From NCBI GenBank assembly GCA_949076555.1, contig CARUOB010000008.1:270-39951 (forward strand): 39,682 bases of DNA, given 5' to 3'. Position 1 is the stretch's first letter, and each line of letters starts with the position of its first letter. A program made the position numbers and the translations under genes. The notes beneath the pieces are model-generated. The model worked only from the letters and a program-made list of their open reading frames with translations. It did no database searches and was not told where the DNA came from. This stretch comes from an uncultured Lachnospiraceae bacterium. GTDB lineage: Bacteria; Bacillota; Clostridia; Lachnospirales; Lachnospiraceae. Shown here piece by piece: positions 37,043 to 39,682 of the stretch.

Positions 37043-39682
37043 TTAAAGCCGGATCTCCTCCCCCAGTCTGGAGGAATAAATAATCCGTTCCTTCACCGGT
37101 TTTCCGCCTTTTCCCGGCTCATAACCATAGATCTGCTCAAGCGCCTCGCTGTAGTAGGAAAGCTGTACCTGATAGCGTTTCACAAGCTCTGCCGCCGCTG
37201 ACACGGCGTCCGTCTTGTAGTCCAACACCACCAAGCCGTCCTCCTCCTCAAAAAACACGTCGATGATACCCTGAACCAGAACCGTCTCCGCCGCCGGGAA
37301 ACTGCTCCCCAGACGACTGGCCGGTATCCCCATCACAAAAGGCTGCTCCTTAAAAAGTTTCCCCGCCCGGGCCGCCTTGGCCATGCGAAACGCCGCACTT
37401 CCCGTCAGAAAATCCACCAGCTTCGGCACAGACACCGCCTCGTGGTACGCCTGCGGCAGCCTGCCCTTCTGCCGCATCCGCTCCATCTGTTCCCGAAGGA
37501 GTGCCTCCGCCGCCTGCCTGTTTTGATTGACTTCCCTGGTTAATTCCTTAAATTCAAACAGCTCCATCACCTTATGAAAGGCGCTTCCCCGCATGGAACC
37601 GCTGACGGCCTCGTCACCTCTTAAAAATTTGGGCAGATAGGGAACCGTCTGTTTCTCCTCGAAGAGCTTTGCCGCGGCCTCGTCCGTCTCCTGCATGCCG
37701 GCCATCTTCAATTCCGATACGGTAGTCTTCGTGTACAGCTCCCGCAAATTTCCGTGCGGATATTCATAGGAAAACCGTCTTGACAGCTCTGTCATAAGGG
37801 TTTCGTCCACTGCCTTGGCCGGATCGCTGAAAAGAAGTTTTCTCTTCGCCTCCATCCCAAGAATCGTCTCCCCGATCTTCTCCTCAACCAGATGGTCCCA
37901 TCCGGTCAATTTCACCGCAAACGCCATGTCCACATCATATTCTCCGGCCTCCGACGCGGTCTCCATCCCGCATGCTTCATAAAAACCGTCCATACACCGA
38001 TTGCCGGAAAGCGCGCTAAGCAGCAGCGATAAAAAGCTGTCCTGTCCCATCAAAACATCATAGGAAAGCAGGCTGTGCCTGCGCCGCCGCAGTGGAAGGA
38101 TCGCAGCCGCCGTCTTTTCCGGCTTCTTGACCACTCCGGTCATAATCAATTTCTCCTCCGCTCTGGTCATAGCTACATACAAAATGCGCAGCTCCTCCGC
38201 CAGACTGTCCCGTTTCAATTTCAGCGCGATGGCGTTTTTTCGCAGGTTCTTTCCCTTCACCCGCCTTTCGGGGTCCACATAGTCCACACCGATTCCCGCA
38301 TCCACATCCACAGCCAGAACCCCGCTGCCCTCCTTTTTGCGAAATCCAGCCCCAAGCCCCGAAACAAAGCAGATGGGAAACTCCAGTCCCTTACTCTTGT
38401 GAATGCTCATGATACGCACCACATCCGCGTTCTCGTCCTGCATGGCAGCCTCGCCGTAATCCACCTCGTATTTTTCCAACTGCTCCATGTAGCGCAGAAA
38501 ATGATAAAGCCCAAAATAACTTGTCTTCTCATAGTCCGCCGCCTTCACCAGAAGCATTTCCACATTGGCCCGCCGCCTGCTGCCCTCCGGCCTTGCCGCC
38601 GCTTCATGCACATATCCGGTCTCCCGCAAAATGATCCGCAGAAGCTCGTGGACCGAGAGGTAGACGGACATGTCTCTGTATGCGGCGATTTTGTCAAGAA
38701 AAGTCTTAATTTTTACTTGCAGGCTCCCGCTGATTCCCTGCGGGCCACAGTCTGCCGCTTCCGCAGTTCTGGACTGCTCGGCTCTGATCCGGTCTGGCCC
38801 GCTCTGCTCTGTCTCTGGCTGCTCGACTCTGATCTGCTCTGCCCCGGACTGGTCAGTCCCGAGCTGGCCTGTAGTCTGCGCGGTTGAACTGACCACATCG
38901 GTCACTGTTCCTCCTGCGCACGCCTTCAGCGCGTCGTAGAGATACTTCTTCTTCGGACAGGCCGCCCGCACCAGCGCGATCTCCTCCTCGGAAAAGCCGC
39001 CAAGATAGGAATGCAGCACACCGTAAAGGGGAATATCCTGCAGCGGATTATCCAGCACCCGCAGAAAATGCAGAAGCTCCTGTACCTCCGGGGCCGCGAA
39101 ATACCCGGTTCTGGAAGTCACGTGGACGGGAATCCCCTCCTCCTCCAGTACCCGCTTAAAGATCTCGTCCCAGCCGGAAAGCGAACGCAGCAGAATGACG
39201 ATATCGCGAAAAGATGCCCGCCGCAAGGTTCCCGTCTCCTTGTCCGTCACTTGAAACTCCCGCAAAAGTATCTTGATCTGCACCGCCACGCCGTAGGCTT
39301 CCTGTTCTTTCACGGAGAGCGTCTCCGACGCTCTTTTACCTCCCGCCGCCCCCTGTTTCGAGACCGTCTGACCCGCTGTCCCCGGTTCGGAAAGGGGCTG
39401 CCCCCCCGCCTTGTCATCCATGAAAAATTCCGCGGCAGTTTTCTCCTCCTGAAACAGAAGAAACTGGGTTATGTTTGAGGCATCCTCCGAAAGCCCGTCC
39501 TCCCGCCGTGGATAATCGGCTCCGGGATGAAGCGCTGCCTTCTCATCATAGACAATGCCGCCCGTTTCCTTTCCCATAATCCGCGCAAAGACGGCGTTAA
39601 CGCTGTCAATCACCTCCCTGCGGCTCCTGAAATTCTGATGCAGGTCGATCCGCTGTGTGTTTTCTCCTCCTCCCCCGTAAGC
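37043..39682 (-). CDS. addA: Helicase-nuclease AddA, C-terminal 879 residues (5' end outside window)
   Basis: The frame is open to the right edge, so the first roughly 350 residues, with Walker A, are missing from view. The visible part starts in helicase motif IV (RIDLHQNFRSRREVIDSVN). It continues with motif V (VRIMSIHKSKGLEFPICFVS), motif VI (LRILYVAMTRAEEKLIMTG) and the C-terminal nuclease (VQGIIDVFFEEE and LVVLDYKTD, the D and DxK of the PD-(D/E)XK site). AddAB processes double-strand breaks for RecA. A Gln/Glu-rich stretch of about 55 residues (coded by about 38728-38890) interrupts the helicase part and looks like an insertion with imperfect repeats. AddB would be expected just upstream, outside the window. 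Confidence 0.93.
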   Translation of the reverse strand, partial: AYGGGGENTQRIDLHQNFRSRREVIDSVNAVFARIMGKETGGIVYDEKAALHPGADYPRREDGLSEDASNITQFLLFQEEKTAAEFFMDDKAGGQPLSEPGTAGQTVSKQGAAGGKRASETLSVKEQEAYGVAVQIKILLREFQVTDKETGTLRRASFRDIVILLRSLSGWDEIFKRVLEEEGIPVHVTSRTGYFAAPEVQELLHFLRVLDNPLQDIPLYGVLHSYLGGFSEEEIALVRAACPKKKYLYDALKACAGGTVTDVVSSTAQTTGQLGTDQSGAEQIRVEQPETEQSGPDRIRAEQSRTAEAADCGPQGISGSLQVKIKTFLDKIAAYRDMSVYLSVHELLRIILRETGYVHEAAARPEGSRRRANVEMLLVKAADYEKTSYFGLYHFLRYMEQLEKYEVDYGEAAMQDENADVVRIMSIHKSKGLEFPICFVSGLGAGFRKKEGSGVLAVDVDAGIGVDYVDPERRVKGKNLRKNAIALKLKRDSLAEELRILYVAMTRAEEKLIMTGVVKKPEKTAAAILPLRRRRHSLLSYDVLMGQDSFLSLLLSALSGNRCMDGFYEACGMETASEAGEYDVDMAFAVKLTGWDHLVEEKIGETILGMEAKRKLLFSDPAKAVDETLMTELSRRFSYEYPHGNLRELYTKTTVSELKMAGMQETDEAAAKLFEEKQTVPYLPKFLRGDEAVSGSMRGSAFHKVMELFEFKELTREVNQNRQAAEALLREQMERMRQKGRLPQAYHEAVSVPKLVDFLTGSAAFRMAKAARAGKLFKEQPFVMGIPASRLGSSFPAAETVLVQGIIDVFFEEEDGLVVLDYKTDAVSAAAELVKRYQVQLSYYSEALEQIYGYEPGKGGKPVKERIIYSSRLGEEIRL

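Noticed and set aside
1..39682. tRNA, rRNA or replication origin
   Set aside because: Read by eye on both strands; nothing resembling a tRNA cloverleaf, rRNA segment or DnaA-box cluster was seen.

Overview
The window reads as a chromosomal segment of a low-to-mid GC, Gram-positive Clostridia, most likely a gut Lachnospiraceae. The grounds are purine-rich Shine-Dalgarno (SD) sites, lipoprotein signal peptides on the binding proteins, LytS/YesN two-component pairs, AddA rather than RecBCD, Rpn-type PD-(D/E)XK nuclease genes and short mobile-element proteins. This is inferred from gene content only. The left quarter (1-10.6 kb) looks AT-richer than the rest and holds most of the mobile-element debris.

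Layout. 1-394: the edge of a conjugative or integrated element on the minus strand (part of an LPD28-like gene, a 57-aa gene, a terminator and a cut-off gene tail). 936-2262: an Rpn-family nuclease gene and the decayed 3' end of a second copy. 2.4-10 kb: a carbohydrate locus with a CUT1 ABC importer (binding protein, two permeases), a cytoplasmic GH2 and a secreted GH43 in one minus-strand operon. A divergent ArsR-like regulator faces it across a 370-bp control region. 10.0-10.35 kb: an IS3 transposase remnant. 10.6-13.8 kb: an inositol-phosphatase / NhaC antiporter / acyltransferase operon. 14.1-15.4 kb: an ECF sigma factor with a membrane protein carrying an FtsX-extracellular-like domain. 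15.4-17.1 kb: nifS-nifU, converging on it. 17.3-18.2 kb: a second Rpn gene. 18.7-20.5 kb: a BlaI/BlaR1-like pair. 20.6-24.5 kb: a heterodimeric ABC exporter.

The right half is one functional unit on the minus strand. A promoter near 36.95 kb starts a run of a 63-aa protein, a DHH phosphoesterase, a 51-aa protein, a membrane-anchored sugar-binding protein, a LytS-type kinase, a YesN-type regulator and a lipoprotein sugar receptor. Next comes a ChvE/GguA/GguB-type sugar importer with two different permeases. By analogy with XylFII-LytS-YesN, the anchored receptor and kinase probably sense the sugar and the regulator switches on the importer. A partial addA fills the right end.

The least expected content is two families of dispersed structured repeats. 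Repeat A is 148 bp, present twice at about 95% identity, and ends exactly at a start codon. It carries its own SD and a complementary anti-SD, in front of two unrelated genes. Repeat B is 66 bp, present twice just after stop codons; its stems differ between copies by paired, compensatory changes. Together with a four-arm alternating palindrome they fill the gap between the two exporter subunits. I do not recall a description of either family.
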